Shown here one piece after another: positions 1-8,072 of a stretch of DNA of 41,866 nt. A program made the translations under genes and the position numbers. The notes under the pieces were generated by a model that made no database searches, was not told where the DNA came from, and was given only the letters and a program-made list of their open reading frames with translations. The stretch comes from an uncultured Clostridia bacterium (GTDB lineage Bacteria > Bacillota > Clostridia > Oscillospirales > Acutalibacteraceae). Numbering within the stretch: position 1 is the first letter of the stretch; each line of letters starts with the position of its first letter. The stretch covers positions 1-41,866 of the forward strand of contig CALWCD010000013.1 of assembly GCA_944376265.1 (NCBI GenBank). Direction: 5' to 3'.

Positions 1-25
1 CGCCCAATAAGGGCGCTTTTTATTT
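1..25 (+). terminator. Intrinsic terminator of a gene left of the window
   Basis: CGCCC at 1-5 pairs with GGGCG at 11-15 around an AATAA loop and is followed by CTTTTTATTT. The left arm may continue beyond the window edge. It would end a plus-strand gene that is not visible. Confidence 0.6.
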
Positions 26-94
26 GTGCTGATTGCCGTTTTTTCTTGACTTATGCAAATTTCTCTTGACTTTTAGCAAAATTATGGAGAAGAC

Positions 95-124
95 TTGCAA
101 TTTGGTGGAATTCCGTGCTACACT
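95..124 (+). promoter_or_regulatory. Candidate promoter of the DUF3783-yaaA pair
   Basis: TTGCAA (95-100) and TACACT (119-124) are separated by 18 bp, with a TG one base upstream of the -10 (extended -10). The start point would fall near 131, about 30 nt before the ATG at 161. Two direct repeats lie upstream at 44-80 and may bind a regulator. Confidence 0.45.
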
Positions 125-160
125 TTCCCCAGAAAAACACATGGAAAAGAGGATGCTCTC

Positions 161-553
161 ATGACGCCTACGGTGCTGCTGTACAATCTGGACAGCGAAA
201 AGGGGAGAAAGATCAAAGCACTCTGCCTCACTCTGCGGCTTCGGGCCCGTTCTGTCGCCCCGGAGGATTTTGGAAGGACCCTGACCAGCGTGCTGGCCCC
301 GGAGGATGGCCGGGAACCGGCCCAGGAAGGCCGGCCCTTTTCCGACGAGCTTTTGGTGATGGCCGGGCTTACCTCCCGGCAGATGAACGACCTGCTTCAG
401 GGATTCCGCCGGAAGAAGATTTCCCCGGTGGAGCTGAAAGCGGTGCTCACCCCCACCAACAGCCAGTGGAACGCCTTCCAGCTGCGGGAGGAGCTGGCAC
501 GGGAACGGCAGGCCATGCTCCAGGGCCAGCGGGCCCATGAGGAGGAGCCGTGA
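161..553 (+). CDS. DUF3783 domain protein
   Basis: A 130-residue cytoplasmic protein that I place in the DUF3783 family of small Clostridia proteins; the function is unknown. The first residues (MTPTVLLYNL) form a hydrophobic strand. The C-terminal half carries a segment, 'ELLVMAGLTSRQMNDLL', followed by a basic helix and the family-typical ending 'LTPTNSQWNAFQL', where the protein appears to address its target at the end of a helical region. ATG at 161 is preferred over an in-frame upstream start because AAAGAGGA lies 7 nt before it. The stop overlaps the GTG start of the next gene by 4 nt (GTGA), so the two genes are probably translationally coupled. No catalytic residues are recognisable. 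The family assignment is from pattern memory only. Confidence 0.7.
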   Translation: MTPTVLLYNLDSEKGRKIKALCLTLRLRARSVAPEDFGRTLTSVLAPEDGREPAQEGRPFSDELLVMAGLTSRQMNDLLQGFRRKKISPVELKAVLTPTNSQWNAFQLREELARERQAMLQGQRAHEEEP

Positions 554-1347
554 AGCTGCTGATCTCCCCGGCGAAGAAAATGCGGGTGGACCGGGACTTC
601 CTTTCCCCCCAGACCACTCCGGCCTTGGCGGACCAGTCGGCGCTCCTCCTGAAGGAGCTGCGGAAGCTCTCCTACTCTCAGCTGAAAAAGCTCCTTGCCT
701 GCAGCGACGTTCTGGCCAGGGAGGCTTTCGCCGGTTTCCAGGAGATGGAGCTTCCCTGGGGGGAGACCCCGGCGCTGCTGGCTTACGACGGCATCCAGTA
801 CAAGTACATGGCGCCGGGGCTGTTCACCCAGGAGCAGCTGGACTATGTAAAGGACCGGCTACGGATTCTCTCCGGCTTTTACGGGGTGCTGCGCCCCTTT
901 GACGGCGTGAGCCCCTACCGCCTGGAAATGCAGGCAAAGCTTTCCACCTCCCGGGGGAAGAACCTGTACCAGTTCTGGGGGAGCCTGCTGGGGGAACACC
1001 TGCTGGGGGAGGACAGCGTCCTGGTGAACCTGGCTTCGGAGGAATACGCCAAAGCGGTAAGGCATTCCGTAGAGGGGAAGGCAAGGTTTGTCACCTGCGT
1101 GTTCGGGGAGGAGACGGAGGACGGAAACCTGGTGGAAAAAGGGGTGTACGTGAAAATGGCCCGGGGAGAGATGGTCCGATTCGCTGCGGAGCGGATGGCC
1201 CAGTCCCCGGAGGAGCTTCAGGCCTTTGACCGCCTGGGGTATCAGTTCGACCGGAAGCGTTCCCGGGAAAACACCTACGTGTTCCGGCGGGAGTCTGTCC
1301 CCGGGAAGAGGAAGGAAGTTTTCAGGGAGAATAAAGATTGCCGTTAG
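550..1347 (+). CDS. yaaA: YaaA family peroxide-stress protein
   Basis: A 265-residue cytoplasmic protein of the YaaA/DUF328 (UPF0246) family. In E. coli YaaA lowers intracellular free iron and protects DNA during hydrogen peroxide stress. Family signs are the N-terminal 'LLISPAKKM', 'LLAYDGIQYKYM' near residue 77, 'LSGFYGVLRPFD' near 107, 'VNLASEEYAK' near 158 and a basic C-terminal part ending in the 'YVFRR' strand. The length matches the family (about 250-260) plus a short charged tail. It starts at GTG 550, overlapping the stop of the DUF3783 gene by 4 nt, so the two are co-transcribed. A peroxide role fits an anaerobe, but direct evidence here is only homology. Confidence 0.9.
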   Translation: MKLLISPAKKMRVDRDFLSPQTTPALADQSALLLKELRKLSYSQLKKLLACSDVLAREAFAGFQEMELPWGETPALLAYDGIQYKYMAPGLFTQEQLDYVKDRLRILSGFYGVLRPFDGVSPYRLEMQAKLSTSRGKNLYQFWGSLLGEHLLGEDSVLVNLASEEYAKAVRHSVEGKARFVTCVFGEETEDGNLVEKGVYVKMARGEMVRFAAERMAQSPEELQAFDRLGYQFDRKRSRENTYVFRRESVPGKRKEVFRENKDCR

Positions 1348-1426
1348 AAATTCGCAAGAAATGCCTGGTAAGATAGAGCCATGAAAAAGGAACGCCGGGT
1401 CGCCCGGCAGGGAGAGAGGAATGGCT

Positions 1427-2131
1427 ATGAAAGTCTTGCGGTGGATACGGAACACGGTGCTTTTGCTGATGGCCCTGTGTCTGTGTGTGGTGGGCGCTGT
1501 GGTCTTTATGGGCTGGAACATGTACACCCGCGCCCTGGAGGCCCTGCCCCTGGACCAAAGGGTGAAGCAGGTTCGGGAACAGGAAAGCTTCACTTCCTTT
1601 GACGAGCTTCCCGACACCTATGTGGACGCTGTTATCGCCGCGGAGGACCATCGCTTCTTCGACCACAACGGCATTGACCCAATCGCCATCGGGCGGGCTG
1701 TGGTCAACGATATCAAGGCCATGTCCTTTGTGGAGGGAGGCAGCACCATCACCCAGCAGCTTGCCAAGAACCTGTATTTCTCCCAGGAAAAGGAACTTGC
1801 CAGAAAAGTGGCGGAGGTGTTCATGGCTTTCCACCTGGAGGCCAACTACTCCAAGGAGGAAATCCTGGAGCTGTACGTGAACAGCATCTATTTTGGAAAC
1901 GGCTGCTACGATGTGGCTTCCGCCTCCCAGTCCTACTTTGGAGTGGAACCGGAACAGATGAACGAGAGCCAGTGTACACTGCTGGCGGGCATTCCCAACG
2001 CCCCCTCCGTCTACGACCTGACCCTGAATCCGGACCTGGCGCAGCAGCGTCAGCGGCAGGTGGTGGAGATGATGGTGAAACACGAGTACCTCACCACAGA
2101 CGAAGCCCTGGCCCTTCTGCCGGCGGCTTGA
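1427..2131 (+). CDS. Monofunctional peptidoglycan glycosyltransferase (GT51)
   Basis: A membrane-anchored GT51 transglycosylase that polymerises lipid II into glycan strands outside the membrane. A short basic N-terminus is followed by one transmembrane helix (about residues 8-28) and a GT51 domain. It carries the catalytic-glutamate motif 'AAEDHRFFDHNGID' (E73), then 'GGSTITQQLAKNL' and 'YVNSIYFGNG'. At 234 residues it has no transpeptidase domain, so it is MtgA-like rather than a class A PBP. Two in-frame ATGs exist. I chose 1427 because the GGAGAGAGG at 1411-1419 would touch the ATG at 1421 but sits about 7 nt from 1427. A GCCGGG/CCCGGC hairpin (about 1394-1408) precedes the ribosome site. 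The gene is separate from yaaA (79 nt gap). Confidence 0.9.
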   Translation: MKVLRWIRNTVLLLMALCLCVVGAVVFMGWNMYTRALEALPLDQRVKQVREQESFTSFDELPDTYVDAVIAAEDHRFFDHNGIDPIAIGRAVVNDIKAMSFVEGGSTITQQLAKNLYFSQEKELARKVAEVFMAFHLEANYSKEEILELYVNSIYFGNGCYDVASASQSYFGVEPEQMNESQCTLLAGIPNAPSVYDLTLNPDLAQQRQRQVVEMMVKHEYLTTDEALALLPAA

Positions 2132-2181
2132 GAACGAGACAAGAGGAAAGCTAACCCAGTTTACAGGGAAGAAGGGATACT

Positions 2182-3156
2182 GTGCGGGAAGATTTGATGG
2201 GTGAGCTCCGCCGTGTGACGGAGGAAGAGGAACGGCTGCTGGCGGGAGGCCAGGTGGACCGGAGCCTGTACAGCTCCGGGGGCGGATTCTTGATCGACAG
2301 CGAAAAGCTTCTGACCAAAGGGAAGCTGATTACCATACGGCCCCACACCCGGTTCGCGGCCTTTCCCGCCCACACCCACAACTATGTGGAGATCATGTAC
2401 ATGTGCTCCGGCAAGACGGTCCACCGGATCGACGGCGGGCCGCCCTTGACGCTGAGGGAAGGTGATCTGCTGTTTTTGAACCAGCACGCCTCCCACAGCG
2501 TGGACCGGGCGGAAGAGGAGGACGTGGGGGTCAATTTCATTGTGCTTCCCCAGTTTTTCGACTATGCTCTCACCTTGATCGGCACCGACAACGTGCTGGG
2601 GAAATTCCTGCTGGGCGGCCTGCGCCAAAGCGGCGGGGAGATGAGCTGCCTCCATTTTCGGGTGGCGGAAGCCCCCACGGTCCAGAACCTGGTGGAAAAC
2701 CTGGTGTGGGGTCTGGTCCATCCCCAGCCCAACGCCCGGCGGATCAACCAGGCCACTATGGGCCTGCTGCTCCTCCAGCTGCTCAACTACACCGGGGATC
2801 TGGAAGAGGCTTCCGGCAGCGGGCCGGTGCTGGCGGCGCTGCGGGAGATAGAGGAAAACTACCGGGCGGCGGACCTTACCCGCCTGGCCAAAGAGCTCCA
2901 CGTGTCCCTGCCCTACCTGAGCGCTGCCGTGCGCCGTGCTACCGGCCATACCTTCAAGGACCTGCTGTTGGAGAAGCGGCTTTCCAAAGCGGCCCAGCTT
3001 TTGGAGGAAACCAGGCTCACCACCCAGGATATCATCCTGGCGGTGGGGTATGAAAATACCAGCTATTTTTACAGGGTGTTTCGGGACCGGTACGGGGTTA
3101 CCCCCAAGGACTACCGCAAGGCGCTGTCTGGGAAAAGGCCGACCCGGGCAGAGTGA
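2182..3156 (+). CDS. AraC family regulator, probably of rhamnose genes
   Basis: A 324-residue cytoplasmic transcription factor. Residues about 45-140 form a cupin sensor domain ('FPAHTHNYVEIMYMCSG', then 'LREGDLLFLNQHASHSV'). Residues about 220-315 form the AraC double helix-turn-helix with 'LAKELHVSLPYLSAAVRRAT' and 'ILAVGYENTSYFYRVFRDRY', ending in the family signature 'GVTPKDYRK'. It lies directly upstream of rhaBAD on the same strand, which suggests a RhaS/RhaR-like activator that binds L-rhamnose or a phosphorylated form; that link is inferred from position. The start is GTG 2182, with ATG 2197 as an alternative (GGGAAG lies 5 nt before it). A strong terminator follows the gene. Confidence 0.88.
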   Translation: MREDLMGELRRVTEEEERLLAGGQVDRSLYSSGGGFLIDSEKLLTKGKLITIRPHTRFAAFPAHTHNYVEIMYMCSGKTVHRIDGGPPLTLREGDLLFLNQHASHSVDRAEEEDVGVNFIVLPQFFDYALTLIGTDNVLGKFLLGGLRQSGGEMSCLHFRVAEAPTVQNLVENLVWGLVHPQPNARRINQATMGLLLLQLLNYTGDLEEASGSGPVLAALREIEENYRAADLTRLAKELHVSLPYLSAAVRRATGHTFKDLLLEKRLSKAAQLLEETRLTTQDIILAVGYENTSYFYRVFRDRYGVTPKDYRKALSGKRPTRAE

Positions 3157-3182
3157 GCGCTCCCTTTTGCATTCCTAAAGTC

Positions 3183-3219
3183 AGGACGTATTTTCCCGAA
3201 AATACGTCCTTCTTTTTTT
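3183..3219 (+). terminator. Intrinsic terminator between the AraC gene and rhaB
   Basis: A perfect 12-bp stem (AGGACGTATTTT at 3183-3194 with AAAATACGTCCT at 3199-3210, 4-nt loop) is followed by TCTTTTTTT. It separates the regulator transcript from rhaBAD. A weak promoter (TTCTTT at 3210-3215, 17 bp, TATCCT at 3233-3238) overlaps its tail and could start rhaBAD. Confidence 0.85.
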
Positions 3220-3263
3220 GCCTGTTTCGCGGTATCCTGAAGGAAAGAAAGGGGGAAGGCGCC

Positions 3264-4670
3264 TTGAAAACGTATTTGGCGGTGGATATCGGCGCTTCGT
3301 CAGGACGGCATATTCTGGGCTGGGTGGAGGACGGAACGCTGCGCCTTCAGGAGATCTACCGGTTTGAGAACAGGCTGCTGAAAAAGAACGGACGCCTCTG
3401 CTGGGACATGGAAGGCCTGTTTCGGGAGGTGGTCCGGGGTTTGGAGCGGTGCCGGGAGCTTTCCAAAATTCCGGACAGTGTGGGCATCGATACCTGGGCG
3501 GTGGACTTTCTGCTGCTGGACCAGGACGGCAGCCCTCTGGGGGATTCGGTGGCCTACCGGGATGACCGCACCCAGGGCATGGACCGAGCGGTGGAGGAGC
3601 TTCTCTCCCCGGAGGAGCTGTACAGCCGCACGGGCATCCAGAAGCAGATTTTCAACACCGTTTACCAGCTGATGGCGGTAAAGCGCCGGGAACCGGAACT
3701 GCTGGAACATGCCAGCCGGTTCCTTATGGTCCCAGAGTACCTGACCTATCGCCTGACCGGGCGCATGGAAAACGAGTACACCAACGCCACCACCACCGGC
3801 CTGGTGAACGCCCAAACAAAGACCTGGGACGGGGAGCTTTTGGACCGGCTGGGCTTCCCACGGGGGCTGTTCGGCCAGCTTCGAATGCCCGGGTACCAGG
3901 TGGGCGGCCTGCTTCCGGAGGTCCGACGGCAGGTGGGTTTCGACTGCCAGGTGGTGTTTCCCGCCACCCACGACACCGCCTCGGCGTTTCTGGCGGTGCC
4001 TGCCAAAGAGGGTGGCGTGTACCTCTCCAGCGGCACCTGGAGCCTGTTGGGCACCGAGCTTTCCGAACCCATCACCACCCGGGAGAGCCTGGAGCGGAAC
4101 TTCACCAACGAAGGGGGCTACCAGTACCGGTTCCGCTACCTGAAAAACATTATGGGCCTCTGGATGCTCCAGTCCCTGCGCCGGGAAGGGGGAGAGGGGG
4201 CCACCTTCCAGGTTTTGGAGCAGCAGGCACGGCAGGCGGCGGACTTCCCCTCCCGGGTGGACGTAAACGACGGCCGGTTCCTGGCCCCGGAAAACATGGG
4301 GGAGGCCATCCGCTCTCTCTGCCGGGAAACGGGCCAGCCGGTGCCGGAGACGATGGGCCAGCTGGGAAGCTGTGTGTACCACAGCCTGGCGGAGAGCTAC
4401 GCCGCAGGCGTGGAGGAGCTGTCCCGTCTGACAGGCAGGACCTACACTGCGGTGAATATTGTGGGGGGCGGCAGCCGGGACACCTATTTGAACCAGCTCA
4501 CCGCCAACGCCACCGGCCTTCCGGTGTATGCCGGTCCCACCGAGGGCACCGCCCTGGGAAACCTGATGGTCCAGATGCTGGCGGCCGGGGAGTTCCCCCA
4601 TTTGGACGCCGCCCGGAAAGCGGAGCGCCGAAGCTTTCCTATTCAAGAATTTCGGCCCGGCAGGATTTGA
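3264..4670 (+). CDS. rhaB: Rhamnulokinase
   Basis: A 468-residue cytoplasmic FGGY-family sugar kinase that phosphorylates L-rhamnulose to L-rhamnulose 1-phosphate with ATP. Visible motifs are the N-terminal phosphate loop 'AVDIGASSGRH', 'GIDTWAVDFLLLD' near residue 75, the likely catalytic aspartate in 'ATHDTASAF' near 236, 'LSSGTWSLLG' and the C-terminal nucleotide-binding 'VGGGSRDTYLNQL' with 'EGTALGNL'. The start is TTG 3264: GGGGGAAGG at 3251-3259 fits it, and it begins exactly with the kinase fold (MKTYLAVDIG). Longer in-frame starts would translate the terminator region. Order rhaB-rhaA-rhaD and family lengths leave little doubt. No rhamnose transporter is visible in the window. Confidence 0.94.
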   Translation: MKTYLAVDIGASSGRHILGWVEDGTLRLQEIYRFENRLLKKNGRLCWDMEGLFREVVRGLERCRELSKIPDSVGIDTWAVDFLLLDQDGSPLGDSVAYRDDRTQGMDRAVEELLSPEELYSRTGIQKQIFNTVYQLMAVKRREPELLEHASRFLMVPEYLTYRLTGRMENEYTNATTTGLVNAQTKTWDGELLDRLGFPRGLFGQLRMPGYQVGGLLPEVRRQVGFDCQVVFPATHDTASAFLAVPAKEGGVYLSSGTWSLLGTELSEPITTRESLERNFTNEGGYQYRFRYLKNIMGLWMLQSLRREGGEGATFQVLEQQARQAADFPSRVDVNDGRFLAPENMGEAIRSLCRETGQPVPETMGQLGSCVYHSLAESYAAGVEELSRLTGRTYTAVNIVGGGSRDTYLNQLTANATGLPVYAGPTEGTALGNLMVQMLAAGEFPHLDAARKAERRSFPIQEFRPGRI

Positions 4671-4699
4671 GAGCATTCCAAATATAGAAAGGATGAGTT

Positions 4700-5953
4700 A
4701 TGTTGAGCGAGCGATTTGAAAGCGCCAAAAAGCGGTACGAGGATCTAGGCGTGGATGTGGACGGTGCCCTGGAGAAACTGGGGAAGATCCCCATCAGCGT
4801 CCACTGTTGGCAGGGGGACGACGTCATCGGGCTGGAAGGCGCGGGGCGCGCCTTGTCCGGGGGCATCCAGACCACCGGCAACTACCCGGGCCGGGCACGG
4901 AATTTTCAGGAGCTCACCGCCGATTTCCTCAAGGCCATGAGCCTGGTCCCCGGAAAAAAGCGGATCAGCCTCCACGCCAGCTACGCCGTTTTTGAGGACG
5001 GCCGGCAGGTGGACCGGGACCAGCTCCAGCCCCGGCACTTTGACAAGTGGATCCAGTTCGCCAAAGAAAATCACCTCGGCATCGACTTCAACCCCACATT
5101 TTTCAGCCATCCCATGGTAAAGGACAACCTGACCCTTTCCTCCCCGGAGGAAGAGGTGCGCCAGTTCTGGGTGCGCCACGGCATCCAGTGCCGGAGAATT
5201 TCCTCTTACATCGCCCAGCAGCTGGGGAGCCCGGTGCTGTGCAACGTGTGGATCCCCGACGGCTACAAGGACGTTCCCGCCGACCGGCTGGGCCCCCGGC
5301 TGCGGCTGAAGGACAGCCTGGACCAAATCTTTGAGGAACAGCTTCCCGGCGTCATCGACTGCGTGGAAAGCAAGGTGTTCGGCATCGGCATGGAGGCCTT
5401 CACCGTGGGTTCCTCGGAATTCTACCTCAGCTACGCCGCCAGCCATCCCGGGGTGTACGACCTGCTGGACAACGGCCACTATCACCCCACCGAGGTGGTC
5501 AGCGACAAGATCCCCAGCCTGCTGGCTTTCTTTGACAAGGTGCCCCTTCACGTCACCCGGCCGGTTCGGTGGGACAGCGACCACGTGGTGCTCTACGAGG
5601 ACGAGGTGAAGGAGATCGCCAAGGAGATCGTTCGCAACGACGCTTTGGACCGGGTGCTCATCGGCCTGGACTTTTTCGACGCCTCCATCAACCGGGTGGC
5701 GGCCTGGGTGGTGGGCACCAGAAGCATGGAGAAGGCGTTGCTCTTTGCGCTGCTCCAGCCTTGGGCCAAGCTGAAAGAGCTTCAGGACAGCTGCAGGTTC
5801 ACAGAACTGATGGTCCTGAATGAGGAGCTGAAAACACTGCCCTTGGGGGACATTTGGGAGCACTACTGCCAGACCCAGGGAGTTCCCGGGGGCAGAGAGT
5901 GGTACGACACAGTGGCCCACTACGAGCAGGACGTTCTGCTCAAGCGGGAGTAA
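4700..5953 (+). CDS. rhaA: L-rhamnose isomerase
   Basis: A 417-residue cytoplasmic metal-dependent isomerase that converts L-rhamnose to L-rhamnulose; E. coli RhaA has 419 residues. Recognisable segments are 'SVHCWQGDDV' near residue 34, 'GIQTTGNYPGRA', 'GIDFNPTFFSHP' near 130, 'NVWIPDGYKD', 'DNGHYHPTEVVSDKI' near 258 and 'RWDSDHVVLYEDEV' near 292, which hold the acidic and histidine metal ligands of the family. AAAGGA at 4689-4694 sits 6 nt before the ATG. It follows rhaB by 29 nt and precedes rhaD by 13 nt, so the three genes form one operon. Confidence 0.96.
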   Translation: MLSERFESAKKRYEDLGVDVDGALEKLGKIPISVHCWQGDDVIGLEGAGRALSGGIQTTGNYPGRARNFQELTADFLKAMSLVPGKKRISLHASYAVFEDGRQVDRDQLQPRHFDKWIQFAKENHLGIDFNPTFFSHPMVKDNLTLSSPEEEVRQFWVRHGIQCRRISSYIAQQLGSPVLCNVWIPDGYKDVPADRLGPRLRLKDSLDQIFEEQLPGVIDCVESKVFGIGMEAFTVGSSEFYLSYAASHPGVYDLLDNGHYHPTEVVSDKIPSLLAFFDKVPLHVTRPVRWDSDHVVLYEDEVKEIAKEIVRNDALDRVLIGLDFFDASINRVAAWVVGTRSMEKALLFALLQPWAKLKELQDSCRFTELMVLNEELKTLPLGDIWEHYCQTQGVPGGREWYDTVAHYEQDVLLKRE

Positions 5954-5966
5954 GGAGGAAGCAGCC

Positions 5967-6794
5967 ATGAAGATCACAGACATTCCCGTGATGAACGATT
6001 ATATCCGCATGTGCGCCGACGGCTGGGACCAGGGCTGGCACGAGCGCAACGGCGGCAACCTGACCTATCGGATGCGTCCGGAGGAGGTGGACCAGTGCCG
6101 TCCCTTTTTCAAGGAAACTCCCGGTGACTGGGTGGACATGGGAGTCCAGGCGGACAACCTAAAGGGGGAGTATTTCCTTTCCACCGGCAGCGGGAAGTAC
6201 TTCCGCAACGTGCCCCTGGCCCCCCAGGACAACCTGTGCCTGCTGGAGATTGACGGGGAGGGGAAGCGGTGGCGGATCGTATGGGGCCTGGAACAGGGCG
6301 GCCGGCCCACCAGCGAGTTCCCCAGCCACTTCCTCAACCACAGCGTGCGGAAAGCGGCCACAAAGGGGGAAAACCGGGTGATCTACCATGCCCACCCCGC
6401 CAACCTGATCGCCATGACCTACCTTCTGCCCCTCACCGCCCGGGACTTCACCCGCGCCCTGTGGCAGAGCGCCACGGAGTGCCCGGTGGTGTTCCCCGGA
6501 GGCGTTGGGGTGGTGCCCTGGATGGTCCCCGGCGGGGCAGACATCGCTTTGGCCACCAGCAAGCTGATGAAGGAGTACGACGCGGCGGTGTGGGCCCACC
6601 ATGGGCTGTTCGCCTCCGGCCCGGATTTCGACACCACCTTCGGGCTGATGCACACCATTGAGAAGGCGGCCCAGATCTATCTGCTGGCCCTTTCCGCTGG
6701 GGGAGGAAAACTCCGCCAGACCATAGAGGACAACGACCTGCGGGCCATCGCCAAGGAGTTCGGCGTCACCCTGCGGGAGGAGTTTCTGGACTGA
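5967..6794 (+). CDS. rhaD: Rhamnulose-1-phosphate aldolase
   Basis: A 275-residue class II (zinc) aldolase of the AraD/FucA family that cleaves L-rhamnulose 1-phosphate to dihydroxyacetone phosphate and L-lactaldehyde. E. coli RhaD has 274 residues. Family features are 'ERNGGNLTYRM' near residue 27, the phosphate-binding 'FLSTGSGKYFRN', the glutamate-containing 'GRPTSEFPSH', zinc ligands in 'IYHAHPANLIAM' and the third histidine in 'VWAHHGLFASG'. AAGGAGG lies 8 nt upstream of the ATG. It is the last gene of rhaBAD and is followed by a bidirectional terminator. No lactaldehyde reductase lies adjacent, but the iron alcohol dehydrogenase at 17672 could serve as one (speculative). Confidence 0.95.
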   Translation: MKITDIPVMNDYIRMCADGWDQGWHERNGGNLTYRMRPEEVDQCRPFFKETPGDWVDMGVQADNLKGEYFLSTGSGKYFRNVPLAPQDNLCLLEIDGEGKRWRIVWGLEQGGRPTSEFPSHFLNHSVRKAATKGENRVIYHAHPANLIAMTYLLPLTARDFTRALWQSATECPVVFPGGVGVVPWMVPGGADIALATSKLMKEYDAAVWAHHGLFASGPDFDTTFGLMHTIEKAAQIYLLALSAGGGKLRQTIEDNDLRAIAKEFGVTLREEFLD

Positions 6795-6802
6795 ACCAGG
6801 CA

Positions 6803-6841
6803 AAAAAAGCGGGCTTCCGAGAAGGAGGCCCGTTGGTTTTT
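6803..6841. terminator. Bidirectional terminator between rhaD and azlD
   Basis: A 9-bp stem (6810-6818 with 6824-6832, one G-T pair) has a run of seven A on the left and TTGGTTTTT on the right, so it can terminate rhaD rightward and azlD leftward. Confidence 0.8.
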
Positions 6842-6854
6842 GGGAGAGGTTGCT

Positions 6855-7184
6855 TCAGGCAAACACCGTCTGGATGAGCACCATATAGCAGATGGTGCCC
6901 GCCCCCACGCTGAGCAGGGTGTTTCGCTTCCACAGGTGGAGCGCCGCCACCAGGGCGATGGAGATCAGCTCGGGGATGCCGCTGGGGAAGTTGAGAAGGT
7001 TCACGCTTTTCAGGCAGTAGATGATCAAAGTGGCGATGATGGCAGGAGGCAGCACGTTGCCCAGAAAGAGCACCACCCGGGGCACCTGGCGTTTGCCGCC
7101 GAAGAGGGCGAAGGGGAACAGCCGGGTGCAGAAGGTGCACACTGCCGCCACGGCAATGGTGACAATGGATTGGAGCATGGTCAT
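6855..7184 (-). CDS. azlD: AzlD family branched-chain amino acid transport protein
   Basis: A 109-residue integral membrane protein with about four hydrophobic helices, the small partner of AzlC. The AzlCD pair exports branched-chain amino acids and some toxic analogues. The family pattern is seen in 'CTFCTRLFPFALFG' near the N-terminus, 'LGNVLPPAIIATLIIYCL' and the terminal helix. The start at 7184 overlaps the azlC stop by 4 nt (ATGA) and has GGAGGAGG just upstream. A start six bases later is also possible. It is co-transcribed with azlC. Confidence 0.9.
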   Translation of the reverse strand: MTMLQSIVTIAVAAVCTFCTRLFPFALFGGKRQVPRVVLFLGNVLPPAIIATLIIYCLKSVNLLNFPSGIPELISIALVAALHLWKRNTLLSVGAGTICYMVLIQTVFA

Positions 7185-7933
7185 GGGACGTCCTCCTCCT
7201 TGCTTTCCTGGGATTCCGGGCCTTCCGCTGCGGGGGAAGGCTCCTCCATCTTCTTCTGCACCAGGTTCTTGCAGGCCATCAGCACGGTGACGGTCACCAG
7301 CAGGGAGGGCAGAATGAAGTTGTCCGGCCCCAGAAGCAGCAGGAACACCAGGGACACGAACAGGCCGGTGAGGGCCGGCAGATGGGATTTGAAATCCAGC
7401 CACTGCTCGATGAACAGTACCACAAACAGGGCTGTCATGGAAAAGTCGATGCCGGTAAAGTCGATGGGCAGGAACTGCCCCAGCAGTGCCCCCAGTACAC
7501 CCCCGGCGATCCAATACAGGTGGTCGAACAACGCGATGAGAAACATGGCCTTCCCCTCGTCCACGTCCTTCTCCGGCTTTACAGAGCAGAGCACCGAGTA
7601 GGTCTCATCGGTGAGGGAGAAAATCATGTAGGGGTATTTGCGGCCGGTCTTTTTGAACCGCTCCAGAAAGGACAGCCCGTAGAAAATGTGGCGGCTGTTG
7701 ATGAGCAGGGTCATGGCGGCGGTCATGGGGAGGGTGGCCCCGCCGCTGAGCAGGCTTACCAGCAGAAACTGGCCCGACCCGGCAAACACCGTCAGACTGA
7801 TGAAAAACGCCCAAATGAAATTGTAGCCCGCCTGCTGGAGCATCACCCCGAAAGCGGAGCCCAAAAACAGGTAGCCGAACATCACCGGCAGAGATTTTGA
7901 AAACGCGTAGCGGAAGGTCTTGCTTCCCTTCAT
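7181..7933 (-). CDS. azlC: AzlC family branched-chain amino acid exporter
   Basis: A 250-residue inner-membrane protein of the AzlC (LIV-E) family, the large subunit of a two-component branched-chain amino acid exporter. Typical motifs are 'GYLFLGSAFGVMLQQAGY' near residue 20, 'FAGSGQFLLVSLL', 'INSRHIFYGLSFLERF' and 'SLTDETYSVL' near 107. Several transmembrane helices follow, then a hydrophilic tail rich in glutamate (about residues 228-250) that is longer than usual. ATG 7933 has a purine-rich ribosome site upstream. Its promoter (7974-8003) faces that of the flavin-reductase gene. Confidence 0.92.
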   Translation of the reverse strand: MKGSKTFRYAFSKSLPVMFGYLFLGSAFGVMLQQAGYNFIWAFFISLTVFAGSGQFLLVSLLSGGATLPMTAAMTLLINSRHIFYGLSFLERFKKTGRKYPYMIFSLTDETYSVLCSVKPEKDVDEGKAMFLIALFDHLYWIAGGVLGALLGQFLPIDFTGIDFSMTALFVVLFIEQWLDFKSHLPALTGLFVSLVFLLLLGPDNFILPSLLVTVTVLMACKNLVQKKMEEPSPAAEGPESQESKEEDVP

Positions 7934-7973
7934 GGGTCCATCTTCTTTCCCAGAATCTTACAAAATACGTTTT

Positions 7974-8003
7974 ATTATACCCGGGAGGCCCAGGAAAAGT
8001 CAA
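7974..8003 (-). promoter_or_regulatory. Promoter of azlCD
   Basis: Read on the minus strand: TTGACT (8003-7998), 18 bp, TATAAT (7979-7974). The -35 lies only 2 bp from the -35 of the divergent plus-strand promoter. Confidence 0.7.
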
Positions 8004-8005
8004 GA

Positions 8006-8034
8006 TTGATAAATGGCGGCAAGTGTGAAATAAT
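8006..8034 (+). promoter_or_regulatory. Promoter of the flavin-reductase-like gene
   Basis: TTGATA (8006-8011) and AATAAT (8029-8034) are 17 bp apart. The start point near 8041 leaves a leader of about 30 nt with AAAAAGGAGG before the ATG at 8073. Confidence 0.55.
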
Positions 8035-8072
8035 AGGAACGAAGAATTCCACAGAAAAAGGAGGCATTTTCC

